The notes beneath the pieces were generated by a model, which was not told where the DNA came from, made no database searches, and saw only the letters and a program-made list of their open reading frames with translations. Shown piece after piece: positions 36,834 to 45,705 of a stretch of 64,000 bases of DNA; positions within the stretch are counted from its first letter, which is position 1; the number at the start of each line of letters is the position of its first letter. The position numbers and the translations under genes were made by a program. Source of the DNA: Bacteroidia bacterium (GTDB taxonomy: Bacteria; Bacteroidota; Bacteroidia; J057); NCBI GenBank assembly GCA_030430205.1, contig JAUIGE010000032.1, positions 1 to 64,000 of the forward strand, read 5' to 3'.

Positions 36834-37431
36834 GCTGCTCCGCAGCCTGTTCCCGAAGCTTCGAAAGATTCGTGCCCTTGTCCCCAAACTTCCGCAACTG
36901 GCGGAGTCCCCAACGCTCGAAATCGAGCTCCTGCTCGATCTCATTCATGGCTTTCACCATGTTTTTACCTGCTTCCAGGCGCTTTTGAGGAAAGGAAAGC
37001 TGCGTTTGTGGACGAATGGCAATTCTGCCTTTATTCACCACCAGGTGATCCGCCACAAATAACAACATCACCGATTGTCCAGGCATAGCTTCCGAGAAAG
37101 TGACTTCCCATCCGCCATTTTCATGAAGGTGAATTTTCCCTTCATACAGAGGCTTGAGCTTCGCCGTGCGGATGAGAAAATGGATATTTTGGCTGTCTTC
37201 TTCTTTCAGATTCACCATCCATCCTTTTACCTTTTTTGTCTTCTTTTTCAGCAATTCATCGCCGCCAGAGGTCATTTTCAGGTAAAATTGAGAACTGCTG
37301 CTGGAAAGAATTTCACTTTCCTGAATGATCTCAGGGAAAGCAGGGATGGGCGTACCTTGAGCAGATGTGGAGTTCACATGTGCCCAAAGTAACAGCCATA
37401 GGGAAAGGGTATAATAAAGGAGTTTCATCAT
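36796..37431 (-). CDS. Secreted protein of unknown function
   Basis: 211 residues with a signal peptide (about 1-24, ending TSAQG). The rest is soluble, beta-rich in the middle (GKIHLHENGGWEVTFSEAM) and helical at the end. I do not recognise a family. The first ATG overlaps the stop of the upstream aminotransferase (ATGA), so translation is probably coupled. The 3' end overlaps the convergent histidine kinase by 38 bp. Confidence 0.78.
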   Translation of the reverse strand: MMKLLYYTLSLWLLLWAHVNSTSAQGTPIPAFPEIIQESEILSSSSSQFYLKMTSGGDELLKKKTKKVKGWMVNLKEEDSQNIHFLIRTAKLKPLYEGKIHLHENGGWEVTFSEAMPGQSVMLLFVADHLVVNKGRIAIRPQTQLSFPQKRLEAGKNMVKAMNEIEQELDFERWGLRQLRKFGDKGTNLSKLREQAAEQLREYLQAALAAK

Positions 37432-38648
37432 GTCAATTTTCGCAGGCCATCAGCGAGTCTGCTGGCAGCCTCATCCAGAATTTCCTGCGCATAAGCATAG
37501 GAAATGCGGATATGCGTCTCCGTACCAAATGCATTTCCCGGGATAACGGCCAAACCGGCCTCATCCAGCAGGTGAAAACAAAGGTCTTCGATATTTTCGA
37601 TGCGCTTGCCTTGAGGCGTTCTGCGTCCGAAAAAGTTTTTGGCATCCGGATAAAAGTAAAAAGCGCCATCCGGCAGATTGACTTCGAGTCCATCTATGGC
37701 TTTCAATTGCTGATAGAGCGCATCGCGCCTTGTTTTGAACGCGTCACGCATGGCATAGGTCGTTTCCAGGCCGCCTTCAAGCGCTGCTACTGCGCCCTTC
37801 ATAGCAAATGCATTGGCACCTGAGGTGACCTGTCCCTGCAGTTTTTCTGCGAGATCACAAACCGCCTGAGGCGCAGCGATATAGCCGAGTCGCCAGCCAG
37901 TCATGGCATATCCTTTGGAAAAGCCATTTACCGTGATCACCCGCTCAAAAATGCTGTCAAAGCGTCCCACGCTATAATGCTCCAGCCCATAGGTCAGGTG
38001 CTCATAGATTTCATCTGCGATGATATGGATGTGCGGATAGCGCTCCAGCACGGCTACCAGCCCGGCAAGTTCATCCTTGCTGTACATGCTACCCGTAGGG
38101 TTGGAAGGCGTATTGAGGAGGACAAGTTTTGTCCGGGGGCTGATGGCTGCTTCGAGTTGCTCGGGGCTCATCTTATAGCCTGAGGCTATGTCTGTAGGGA
38201 CAGCCACCAGTTTGGCCTGCGCCAGATAGGTCATGGCTTCATAAGACACCCAATAGGGTGCGGGGACGACCATTTCGTCGCCAGGATTGAGCATGGCGAC
38301 CACTACATTGTAGAGGGATTGCTTGGCACCGGTCGACACCAGTATGTTGTTGCGGCTATAGTTGAGGCCGTTTTCGCGTTTGAGCTTAGCTGCGATGGCA
38401 TCCCGCAACTCCGGCAGCCCGGTCACGGGCGGGTAATGGGTAAAGCCATCATCCAGCGCCTTTTTGGCGGCATCCCGGATATGTACCGGCGTATCAAAAT
38501 CGGGTTCCCCGAGGGTCAGGCCTATCACGTCTTTGCCGGCTGCTGTCAGTTCACGCACCTTTTTGCTTATCCCTAAAGTAGCAGACTCTTCCAGGGATTG
38601 AATCAAATGACTGCCAAATATTTGCTCTTGGGAGCTTGTTAGACTCAT
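37428..38648 (-). CDS. Class I/II pyridoxal-phosphate aminotransferase (aspartate type)
   Basis: 406 residues. Fold type I aminotransferase with GEPDFDTP and YPPVTGLPELRDAIA near the N-terminus, NTPSNPTG, the ADEIYEHL Asp-containing motif, and the Schiff-base Lys in NGFSKGYAMTGWRLGY. Closest in layout to aspartate (or aspartate/prephenate) aminotransferases, transferring the amino group between aspartate and 2-oxoglutarate. It is translationally coupled to the small secreted protein behind it. Confidence 0.93.
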   Translation of the reverse strand: MSLTSSQEQIFGSHLIQSLEESATLGISKKVRELTAAGKDVIGLTLGEPDFDTPVHIRDAAKKALDDGFTHYPPVTGLPELRDAIAAKLKRENGLNYSRNNILVSTGAKQSLYNVVVAMLNPGDEMVVPAPYWVSYEAMTYLAQAKLVAVPTDIASGYKMSPEQLEAAISPRTKLVLLNTPSNPTGSMYSKDELAGLVAVLERYPHIHIIADEIYEHLTYGLEHYSVGRFDSIFERVITVNGFSKGYAMTGWRLGYIAAPQAVCDLAEKLQGQVTSGANAFAMKGAVAALEGGLETTYAMRDAFKTRRDALYQQLKAIDGLEVNLPDGAFYFYPDAKNFFGRRTPQGKRIENIEDLCFHLLDEAGLAVIPGNAFGTETHIRISYAYAQEILDEAASRLADGLRKLT

Positions 38649-38757
38649 GTTTTTCGATGATTAAAATATGAAATGAGTAAATGAACCAGGGATAAAACGG
38701 CTACAAATAAACCATTTCCCTTTCTCCCAAACAATGGATTTGCCTGTGGATGGAGGA

Positions 38758-39789
38758 TTATTTGCGGGTACTTTCCCGGCTTATGAGCTCTGTCTGGAGA
38801 ACAATTTTCTCATAAACGATTTCCCGCTCTTCTTTTTCGGCCTTGATTTCTCTGATCAAAATCTCCGTCGTGATTTTGCCCATTTCATAGCCTGGCTGAT
38901 TGACAGAGCTGAGGGGAGGGTCTACGGCCTCCGCCATCTCCCAATTGCTAAAACCGATGATTTTTACATCCTGAGGGATCTTCAACCCCTGAGATTTCAG
39001 GCCATTCATGGCGCCTATGGCCATGAGGTCAGTCGCGGCAAAAAGCCCATCTATGGGCGGTTGTATCCGGGCCATGTGCTCGGCATGTTCTCTGGCTACC
39101 TGTATGGTGAGTTTTTCGCTGGGAAAAACAAGTTGGGGATCGAAGGCAATGCCGTTTTTTTTCAGGGCATCTTTGTAGCCATTCAGCCTGTTTTGGAAGG
39201 TAAAAGCCTCAAATGAACCGCCTATATGCGCAATGCGCCTACAGCCCTGCCCGATGAGGTGGTCTACAGCCTGAAAGGCTCCGGCATAGTCATCAATGAT
39301 GACTTGTGAGCAATCCTCGATTTCCGGGGTGGTTTTGTCAAAAAACACCAAAGGAATGCCCGCATGCAGAAACTCTGAAAAGTGGGAAAAATCATGGGTA
39401 TGATTCCCAATAGAGACGATCAGGCCGTCTACACGGCTCGACAGCAGGGCGCGCGCATCCACAACTTCTTTTTCATAATCCTCATCTGACTGGCAGAGCA
39501 TCACATTGTAGCCTTCGCGGTAGGCGACCTCCATGATGCCTTTGATGACTTTTGCGAAAAAGTGATTGGCAATTTCGGGAATGATCACCCCGATGATGCG
39601 GGTTTCGCTTTTGCGCAGGCCTGCGGCGAGGGTATTGGGGCGGTAATTGAGCTCTTTTGCCAACTCATTAACCCGGCGTTTGGTTTCCGCACTGATATCC
39701 GGATAGTCTTTCAAAGCCCTGGAAACCGTGGCAGTACTGATCCCCAATTTTTCGGCGAGATCTGCCAGCCGGATTTGCTTTTTACTCAT
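38758..39789 (-). CDS. LacI family transcriptional regulator
   Basis: 343 residues. N-terminal LacI helix-turn-helix (IRLADLAEKLGISTATVSRALKD) and hinge (YRPNTLAAGLR), then a periplasmic-binding-protein-like sensor (IGVIIPEIANHFF, DGLIVSIG, HIGGS, GLFAATDLMAIGA). LacI proteins of this type usually respond to sugars. No sugar gene adjoins it, so the regulon is unknown. A candidate operator lies about 80 bp upstream, suggesting autoregulation. Confidence 0.94.
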   Translation of the reverse strand: MSKKQIRLADLAEKLGISTATVSRALKDYPDISAETKRRVNELAKELNYRPNTLAAGLRKSETRIIGVIIPEIANHFFAKVIKGIMEVAYREGYNVMLCQSDEDYEKEVVDARALLSSRVDGLIVSIGNHTHDFSHFSEFLHAGIPLVFFDKTTPEIEDCSQVIIDDYAGAFQAVDHLIGQGCRRIAHIGGSFEAFTFQNRLNGYKDALKKNGIAFDPQLVFPSEKLTIQVAREHAEHMARIQPPIDGLFAATDLMAIGAMNGLKSQGLKIPQDVKIIGFSNWEMAEAVDPPLSSVNQPGYEMGKITTEILIREIKAEKEEREIVYEKIVLQTELISRESTRK

Positions 39790-39868
39790 AAAAGGTATTT
39801 TTCGTCAAATGAGTGTGAAAATAACACTTTGTGAAAAGTGGATTTTAAGATAATGTTTTTTTGGGTGG

Positions 39869-39882
39869 CGAAAACGATTTCG
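39869..39882. promoter_or_regulatory. Candidate LacI-type operator
   Basis: CGAAAACGATTTCG has the central CG and near-perfect dyad of LacI-family operators, with one mismatch per half. It lies upstream of the lacI-type gene. Confidence 0.5.
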
Positions 39883-39901
39883 GCTGACTTTTCCTGATTT
39901 T

Positions 39902-42355
39902 TTACCGCTTCAAAACCAATTGCATTTTCTCAATTCTATCCCGCAAGCTCTCCGAGCTTAGCTTCTCCCGCATCCGATCCACCATGATCGGAAAGGCAAA
40001 AGGCGTCGCCCTTTCGACATCCACGATACGGATTTGCTGCGCCTGTATGCGCCTGAGCGCCTCCCGCATGCGGGCTTCATCTATCTGATAATCAATCACC
40101 TCGGCAATGGCTTGCCGAAGCAGCAGATGGCCGGGCTCGTGTTCTTTGAACACTTTGAAAAGCAGACCGCTCGTAGCGGTGAGGTGCTTGTTGGAGGTGT
40201 TTTGACCGGGATAGCCCCGGAACATCAGGCCCGCTATATGGGCGATTTCGTGAAACTTTTTTTGCGCAAGCAAAGTCTCGTTGATGCTGCGCTCAAGGTC
40301 AGCTGCCAGGTTTTTTGTGTCAAAAAGGCCCTGCTCCATCGCTTTTTCCAAAGGAATCTCCTGATCTGAAAGCAACTCCAGGCCATAGTCATTCATGGCA
40401 ATGGAAAAACTGATGGGCAGAATGCGGGAGATGCGGTAGGCAAAAAGTGCCCCGAACATCTCATGGATGACCCGCCCTTCAAAAGGGTAAATAAACAGAT
40501 GATGTCCCTCGCTGCTTTGCAGGCGCTCGATCAGAAAACTTCCCAGATCAGGGATCAGCGAACGCTTCGCCTGTACTTCGAGCAGGGGCCGCAAATGTGC
40601 CATTTCCGGAGAATCGCTCTTTGCATGCTGATAATCATGCAGTTCCTGCCGCAGCATGGCCGACATCTGCGAGCTGAGCGGCATGCGCGCACCATTCCAG
40701 GAAGGGATCTTCCCCTGGGTCTTTTTGGAGGGACGCACCTGCACCTCATTGCCGCGAATGCGGACAAACTCCAGCGGCCTGCCGCTGAACCAAAAGGTAT
40801 CACCCGGCTCCAGGGTGGAGATAAAACTCTCTTCGACCGTCCCCAGCGAAGCGCCTCTCATCAATTTCACTTTCAATTGCACAGAGGACACGATGGTACC
40901 CATCGAAAGCCGGTGTCGGCGCGCGATCTTGCGGTCGAGGATTTTGTAAATGCCTTCTTCCACTTCCACCTTTTTGTATTCCTCATAGGCATGGAGGGCA
41001 TAGCCGCCGGAAGTAATAAAGCGGAGCATTTCCTGCCATTCCTCTGCTTCCAGGTAGGAAAAAGAAAAGCTTTTTTTCACCTCTTCCCATACTTCCTGCG
41101 GCTTAAATCCGTCTCCCACTGCCAATGTCAGCAGGTATTGGATGAGCGTATCATAAGCTAAAACGAGGGGCTTTCTTTGCTCCACGATCTTGAGCTGGAT
41201 GGCCTTGCGCAGGGCCGCCGCCTCTATGAGTTCGAGGGAGTGGGTAGGCACAAAGTAAATGCGGCTCAGGGCCCCGGGCTGATGCCCGCTGCGACCGGCG
41301 CGCTGCACAAAGCGCGCGATGCCCTTCGGTCCACCGATCTGTATGACCGTTTCCACCGGTCGAAAATCCACCCCCAGGTCCAGGCTGGCCGTACAGACGA
41401 CCACCTTCATGCGCTCCTCATGCAGCGCTTCTTCTACCCAGGCACGTACTTCGCTGCTCAGCGATCCATGATGCAGGGCCATGATCCCCGCCCAATCGGG
41501 CCGCAAAGCCAGGATTGCCTGGTACCAGATTTCGGACTGCTTGCGGGTGTTGGTGAAGAGCAGGGTCGTGCTGCTCTGGTCGATCAGGGGGATGATCTGG
41601 TCTACCAGGCGCAAGCCCAGATGCCCCGACCAGGGATAGGTCTCTATCTCCTCCGGCAGCACCGAAATCATTTCGATTTTCTTGTCAAGCCTGGCCCGTA
41701 CGATGCAGGATTTTTCGCCCAGATGATCCGCTCCGAGCAAGCAGTGGAGGGCTTCTTCCATATTGCCGATGGTGGCAGAGATGCCCCATATCCTGAAATT
41801 GACGGACAATTTTTTGAGATGAGCCGCCGCCAATTCGAGCTGAATGCCGCGCTTGCTGCCCAGCAGTTCATGCCATTCATCGACCACGAGTGCCTGGATA
41901 TTGCGGAAATGGCGCGCATGGTTTTTCTGAGCGATCAGCACATGCAGGCTTTCAGGTGTGGTGACGAGGCACTCGGGCATTTTTTTGTTTTGGCGCGTGC
42001 GCAGACTCTGGGGCGTATCGCCCGTTCGCATCTCCACCCGCCAGGGCAGGCCGAGCTCAGCGCATGCCTCCTGCATGCTTTTGACAGCGTCTTTGGCGAG
42101 GGCCCGCAAGGGCGTGATCCAGAGAACCTGAAGGCCGTTGTCGGCCTTGCTTTCGAAATCGGGATGCCGATCCATCCACTCCATGAGGATGGGGAGCCAC
42201 ATGGCGAGGGTCTTGCCGCTGCCTGTGGGCGCGTTGAGCAGGCCGGAGAATCCGGCCAGGTAGCGGGCCAGCATGTCATGCTGGAAAGGGTGTGGCCGCC
42301 AGTTGCGGCCGTCAAACCAATCCTGAAAACGTTCCTGCGGGGAAATTGACTTCAC
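39902..42355 (-). CDS. Lhr-type DExH helicase (ligase-associated family)
   Basis: 817 residues. Superfamily 2 helicase motifs appear in order: APTGSGKT (Walker A), TPLRALAKD, TTPESLHVL, VVDEWHELL (DExH), GISATIG, VVCTASLDLGVDF and QRAGRSGH. A long C-terminal Lhr-like region follows (FWFSGRPLEFVRIRGNEV). Length and sequence resemble the helicase that usually accompanies an ATP-dependent DNA ligase and a phosphoesterase in a repair module. No ligase is in the window, and the phosphoesterase at 42896 is of a different family. Divergent from the haem-binding gene. Confidence 0.92.
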   Translation of the reverse strand: MKSISPQERFQDWFDGRNWRPHPFQHDMLARYLAGFSGLLNAPTGSGKTLAMWLPILMEWMDRHPDFESKADNGLQVLWITPLRALAKDAVKSMQEACAELGLPWRVEMRTGDTPQSLRTRQNKKMPECLVTTPESLHVLIAQKNHARHFRNIQALVVDEWHELLGSKRGIQLELAAAHLKKLSVNFRIWGISATIGNMEEALHCLLGADHLGEKSCIVRARLDKKIEMISVLPEEIETYPWSGHLGLRLVDQIIPLIDQSSTTLLFTNTRKQSEIWYQAILALRPDWAGIMALHHGSLSSEVRAWVEEALHEERMKVVVCTASLDLGVDFRPVETVIQIGGPKGIARFVQRAGRSGHQPGALSRIYFVPTHSLELIEAAALRKAIQLKIVEQRKPLVLAYDTLIQYLLTLAVGDGFKPQEVWEEVKKSFSFSYLEAEEWQEMLRFITSGGYALHAYEEYKKVEVEEGIYKILDRKIARRHRLSMGTIVSSVQLKVKLMRGASLGTVEESFISTLEPGDTFWFSGRPLEFVRIRGNEVQVRPSKKTQGKIPSWNGARMPLSSQMSAMLRQELHDYQHAKSDSPEMAHLRPLLEVQAKRSLIPDLGSFLIERLQSSEGHHLFIYPFEGRVIHEMFGALFAYRISRILPISFSIAMNDYGLELLSDQEIPLEKAMEQGLFDTKNLAADLERSINETLLAQKKFHEIAHIAGLMFRGYPGQNTSNKHLTATSGLLFKVFKEHEPGHLLLRQAIAEVIDYQIDEARMREALRRIQAQQIRIVDVERATPFAFPIMVDRMREKLSSESLRDRIEKMQLVLKR

Positions 42356-42424
42356 GCTTTTTACCGAATTTCTTCTAAATTAGCATACTATTTTTGCAAT
42401 AACCTTATCACAATCTTCCAAAGC

Positions 42425-42895
42425 ATGCGTAAAAAAATATTTCGTTATAGCCTCCTCCTTCTTCTGGCAGCCCTCGTCATCATACAGTTTTTTCGTATAG
42501 ACAAAACGAATCCGGAAGCTGTGCCGGAGCAGGATTTTTTTGTAGCGATGAACCCGCCCGCAGATATCAAAACACTCATCAAAGATGCCTGTTATGATTG
42601 CCATTCTCATCACACCACTTACCCCTGGTATAGCAATATAGCGCCTGTCTCCTGGTGGCTCAAGGACCATGTGGACCATGGTCGAAAGCATTTCAATTTT
42701 TCTGTCTGGACGACCTATTCCGCTAAAAAAGCCGCCCATAAGATGGAAGAGGCATTTGAAGAAGTAGAAAAAGGCGAAATGCCTTTGAAATCCTATTTGC
42801 TGACGCATGGCGAAGCCAGGCTGAGTGAGGCAGATCGCAGCAAGCTTGTGGCCTGGTTTAAAACCAAATACCGGGAATTGGAGACGAAGGAGTAA
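42425..42895 (+). CDS. Haem-binding domain protein (Haem_bd type)
   Basis: 156 residues. An N-terminal signal anchor (IFRYSLLLLLAALVIIQFF) is followed by a c-type haem motif CYDCH in the Haem_bd context (CYDCHSHHTTYPWYSNIAP, WWLKDHVDHGRKHFNFS). Probably a periplasmic membrane-tethered cytochrome-like protein; its redox partner is unknown. The stop codon abuts that of the convergent phosphoesterase with no gap. Confidence 0.9.
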   Translation: MRKKIFRYSLLLLLAALVIIQFFRIDKTNPEAVPEQDFFVAMNPPADIKTLIKDACYDCHSHHTTYPWYSNIAPVSWWLKDHVDHGRKHFNFSVWTTYSAKKAAHKMEEAFEEVEKGEMPLKSYLLTHGEARLSEADRSKLVAWFKTKYRELETKE

Positions 42896-43522
42896 TCATA
42901 TTTCCAACACCACAGCCTCGTTGACGAGGCGATATTGCAAATTGAGCACACTTGCATTCACAAAGGTGGTTCCCGCCTTTTCTTCTCTGCCATAGGCCTC
43001 ATGGATGTGGCCAAAAATGGAAAATTTCGGTTTGATTCTTTCAATATGCTGTATCAGCATTTCACATCCTACAGCCTCTCCGCTGGCGGTTTTGTCCAGT
43101 ATGCCCTGAGGCGGGCCATGTGTGATGAGGATGTCTGTATCCTCAGGAATCAGCTGCCAATGCTTGTCAATATCAGCTCCCCGCTGCCGGTTGAAAGCCC
43201 AATCATAAAACCAGGGCTGCACGGGCGAACCCCAAATTTTGATCCCTTCAATGGTGATACCGCTATCGTTGAGGTAGGTGACTTCGGGCCGCAGCAGGCT
43301 TTGAATGTCTTTTTGGGGAAATCTTTCGAAGAAAAAATCGTGGTTGCCGGCGATGAAGATTTTGTGTTCAAAATCCTGCGCAGCAAACCATTCGATGAAA
43401 TTTTCAATTTCATGAGGACGCCCACGGCCCGACACGTCGCCGGCGTGGATGAGCATGTCGCCGGGCGGCAGCTTGAGGGCAGCGTGCTGCCCGTGGGTAT
43501 CGGAGATGGCGATGATTTTCAT
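42896..43522 (-). CDS. Calcineurin-like metallophosphoesterase
   Basis: 208 residues, cytoplasmic. The metal-site motifs are complete: SDTHG, GDVSGRG, GNHDFFF, THGPP and GHIHEAYG. It resembles the MPPED/UPF0046-type phosphoesterases; the substrate is unknown. It starts one base after the stop of the HAD hydrolase, so the two form an operon. Confidence 0.92.
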   Translation of the reverse strand: MKIIAISDTHGQHAALKLPPGDMLIHAGDVSGRGRPHEIENFIEWFAAQDFEHKIFIAGNHDFFFERFPQKDIQSLLRPEVTYLNDSGITIEGIKIWGSPVQPWFYDWAFNRQRGADIDKHWQLIPEDTDILITHGPPQGILDKTASGEAVGCEMLIQHIERIKPKFSIFGHIHEAYGREEKAGTTFVNASVLNLQYRLVNEAVVLEI

Positions 43523-43523
43523 T

Positions 43524-44093
43524 TTATTTTTTCATAAAAAAGCGTCCGGCCTGTAAATCAGCAAAAAGTTGTTCATTATCCTGAAACAGAATCCCCTTCA
43601 TCCCCACTGCCGACGCGCTATCCAATTTATGCGGACTATCATCTATAAAGGTAAAATCTTCCGCTGGCATATTCAGCGCCTGCAACACTTTCCGAAAAAT
43701 TTCAGGATCTTCTTTCGTCAGGGCAAAGTCAAAGGAGTAAAACTGTCGCTCAAAATAGCGCTCAAAATGATAGCGCTGTGAGATGTAGGCGATATTTTCG
43801 CGGTAGTTATCGCTGAGGATGTAGATGGGATAGGATTTTTGGAGAAAATCTACGAGTTCCTGATTGAAGGAAAGGGTATCGAAAACGGCTTTGAGAAAAG
43901 CATCTCCGCTCAGCTGCTGCGCAGTCATTTCATTATAATCCTGCATAAATGCGCCAAATAGGTCTTCGCCCACATTGAGCTGGTGCCCATAACGATAGTT
44001 GAGTTGAGTGATGACATCCCAATGGATGCGCTCATTGGAGGTGCCGGTGGACTGGAAGACGACCCCGCCGAGGTCGAGGAGGATGTTTTGCAT
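43524..44093 (-). CDS. HAD superfamily hydrolase
   Basis: 189 residues from the ATG at 44093, giving MQNILLDLGGVVF. HAD motif 1 has the nucleophile Asp with Gly at +2 (DLGGV, as in YihX-type phosphatases), motif II is ILSDN, and motif IV is FIDDSPHKL. The frame extends 15 codons upstream to an ATG at 44138, but that part is a terminator-like hairpin, so the shorter start is preferred. Probably a sugar- or nucleotide-phosphate phosphatase; same operon as the phosphoesterase. Confidence 0.88.
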   Translation of the reverse strand: MQNILLDLGGVVFQSTGTSNERIHWDVITQLNYRYGHQLNVGEDLFGAFMQDYNEMTAQQLSGDAFLKAVFDTLSFNQELVDFLQKSYPIYILSDNYRENIAYISQRYHFERYFERQFYSFDFALTKEDPEIFRKVLQALNMPAEDFTFIDDSPHKLDSASAVGMKGILFQDNEQLFADLQAGRFFMKK

Positions 44094-44103
44094 TTGGTAA
44101 ATG

Positions 44104-44135
44104 TAAAAAAACCGCCCCGTAATCACAGAGCGGTT
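44104..44135 (-). terminator. Terminator-like hairpin in front of the HAD gene
   Basis: The minus strand has AACCGC and GCGGTT flanking a loop, followed by a run of T just before the HAD ATG. No minus-strand gene ends here, so it could act as a leader attenuator or serve readthrough from the MerR side. Confidence 0.5.
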
Positions 44136-44222
44136 CATTCAGAAACTGGGATGGGAAATTATTGGAAAGGATATGGCTTTCCTTTATTTTTAGGGATAAA
44201 GTGAAAAGTAATAAAATGCCTA

Positions 44223-44798
44223 ATGGGTGCAGCTGAAGAACTAAATAGAGATAAAAGCTATTCCTTAGCTGAGTATTTTGCCTTTGAAGAGGAGACAGAG
44301 GAAAAGCATGAATACCATAATGGGGAAATCTTAGCCATGTCTGGGGGATCTGTCAGACATAGCTTATTAGGCATGCGAATGGGGGTAATCTTATCTGGTT
44401 TATTGAGGAAAAAGGGTTGCCACATTTTCAATAGCGATGTAAAAATAGAATTGGCAGAATTCAACCATTATGTTTATCCTGATGTCGCAGTGGTATGTGG
44501 GGAATTGACAGAAATTCAGGGAAGAAATGATATCATCAACAATCCGATGATCATTGTCGAAATCCTTTCGGATTCAACGGAAGCCTATGACAGAGGCAAA
44601 AAGTTTCAGAAATACCGAAGCCTGAAATCCCTGAAAGAATACATCCTTGTTTCTCAGTTTGAAGAAAGTGTAGAGGTGTATTCACGGCAGGATGACAACG
44701 TCTGGCGCATGTCAGCCTATGGACCTGAAAAAAAGGCCCAACTGCTACAATTGGACCTTTCATTTGAGGTAAATGAATTATATCAGGGGATCATCTGA
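44223..44798 (+). CDS. Uma2 family (DUF820) restriction-fold protein
   Basis: 191 residues. Typical Uma2 layout with EKHEYHNGEILAMSGG, then VYPDVAVVCGE, PMIIVEILSDSTEAYDRGKKFQKYR and EYILVS; the acidic residues and Lys fit the PD-(D/E)XK fold. Members are often scattered in genomes, and the cellular role is uncertain. It sits alone between two minus-strand units. Confidence 0.9.
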   Translation: MGAAEELNRDKSYSLAEYFAFEEETEEKHEYHNGEILAMSGGSVRHSLLGMRMGVILSGLLRKKGCHIFNSDVKIELAEFNHYVYPDVAVVCGELTEIQGRNDIINNPMIIVEILSDSTEAYDRGKKFQKYRSLKSLKEYILVSQFEESVEVYSRQDDNVWRMSAYGPEKKAQLLQLDLSFEVNELYQGII

Positions 44799-44801
44799 TC
44801 C

Positions 44802-45587
44802 TCAACTCAACTTCGCCTCAGCGAAGTGCTTCATCGCATCGCGCATAAAGCGGCCAAAGGCCGGATGTGCTTTCCCATCCACTTCCGTGAAGCGTTCATC
44901 CTGAACATACAGCTCTCCGAGCCCCGCATAGGCTTTCGCCTGCTTGTCTTCCAGCGATGCTGTTCCCCAAAACTGGCGGGTGAAATCATAATGCAACGCG
45001 ATCAATTCCTGAACTTCAGGGCTTGTCGGCTCCTGATCTGTCATGGAGCCGAGTTGGCTCCAAAGCGCTTTGAAATCGCCTTTCAACTTGTTGAAATCAG
45101 GTTTTTTCATCTTCCGAAGATGATCTTCGGAGCGCCTGACCTCTTTGGGCCATTCGTCTATGGCCTCCTCTCGCCAGGCTTCTGCCTGCTCTTTGGGCAT
45201 GCCTTCGTACAATTCTTCGTGACTTAACATGGTATTGTTTTTTAAGGTTAAAATGGTTTTGTCAATCGTTTTAAGCAAAGTCTGAAGCCGCTCCTGCCGC
45301 CGGCCAAGGGCGATTTTGTGGCTTTCCAAAGCCTTCAGCAGATCAAAATCCGGGTCGTCGAGTATATCGCCGATTTCTTTGAGCGGAATATCCAACTCAC
45401 GGTAGAAGAGGATCTGCTGCAAGCGCAGCATTTCCTGCTCCCCATACTGCCGGTATCCGGCGGCCGTCCGGATACCGGGCTTCAACAAGCCAATCTGATC
45501 ATAGTAGTGTAGCGTGCGCACGCTTACTCCTGATAGTTTTGCCAATTGCCTGACGGCATATCGGGCTCCTGAAAGTTGCTTCATCAC
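44802..45587 (-). CDS. MerR family regulator, TipA-like
   Basis: 261 residues. The N-terminal MerR winged helix (YAVRQLAKLSGVSVRTLHYYDQIGLLKPG...GYRQYGEQEMLRLQQILFYRELDIPLKEI) is followed by a dimerisation coil and a C-terminal TipAS-like drug-binding domain (about 140-255: SPEVQELIALHYDFTRQFW, YVQDERFTEVDG). TipA-type regulators activate resistance genes when bound by antibiotics. No efflux gene is adjacent, so it may mainly control itself. The promoter has the stretched 19-bp spacer expected for MerR control. Confidence 0.92.
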   Translation of the reverse strand: MMKQLSGARYAVRQLAKLSGVSVRTLHYYDQIGLLKPGIRTAAGYRQYGEQEMLRLQQILFYRELDIPLKEIGDILDDPDFDLLKALESHKIALGRRQERLQTLLKTIDKTILTLKNNTMLSHEELYEGMPKEQAEAWREEAIDEWPKEVRRSEDHLRKMKKPDFNKLKGDFKALWSQLGSMTDQEPTSPEVQELIALHYDFTRQFWGTASLEDKQAKAYAGLGELYVQDERFTEVDGKAHPAFGRFMRDAMKHFAEAKLS

Positions 45588-45611
45588 TTTGCTTTATTTG
45601 TGTTGACAATA

Positions 45612-45644
45612 CAAACATACGCTATGACCTAAGGTAAGAGTCAA
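45612..45644 (-). promoter_or_regulatory. MerR-type promoter with 19-bp spacer
   Basis: On the minus strand, TTGACT (45644-45639) and TATGTTTG (45619-45612, exact TAnnTTTG) are separated by 19 bp. The spacer contains CTTACCTTAGGTCAT. Long spacers are the hallmark of MerR-activated promoters. It lies 24 bp before the MerR ATG. Confidence 0.6.
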
Positions 45645-45705
45645 GGAAATTTCGCATCTTTTGCTAACTTGCCGCCACAAATTCTCCGATGAAAGTTGAG
45701 CATCT

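Noticed and set aside
41177-42349. Plus-strand open frame of 390 codons opposite the helicase
   Set aside because: The minus strand carries all helicase motifs in order; the antisense product has no domain and no signal.
42896-43522. Phosphoesterase as the ligase-associated nuclease partner of the helicase
   Set aside because: Its motifs fit the MPPED/UPF0046 type, it is in a different operon with a HAD hydrolase, and no ligase is nearby.
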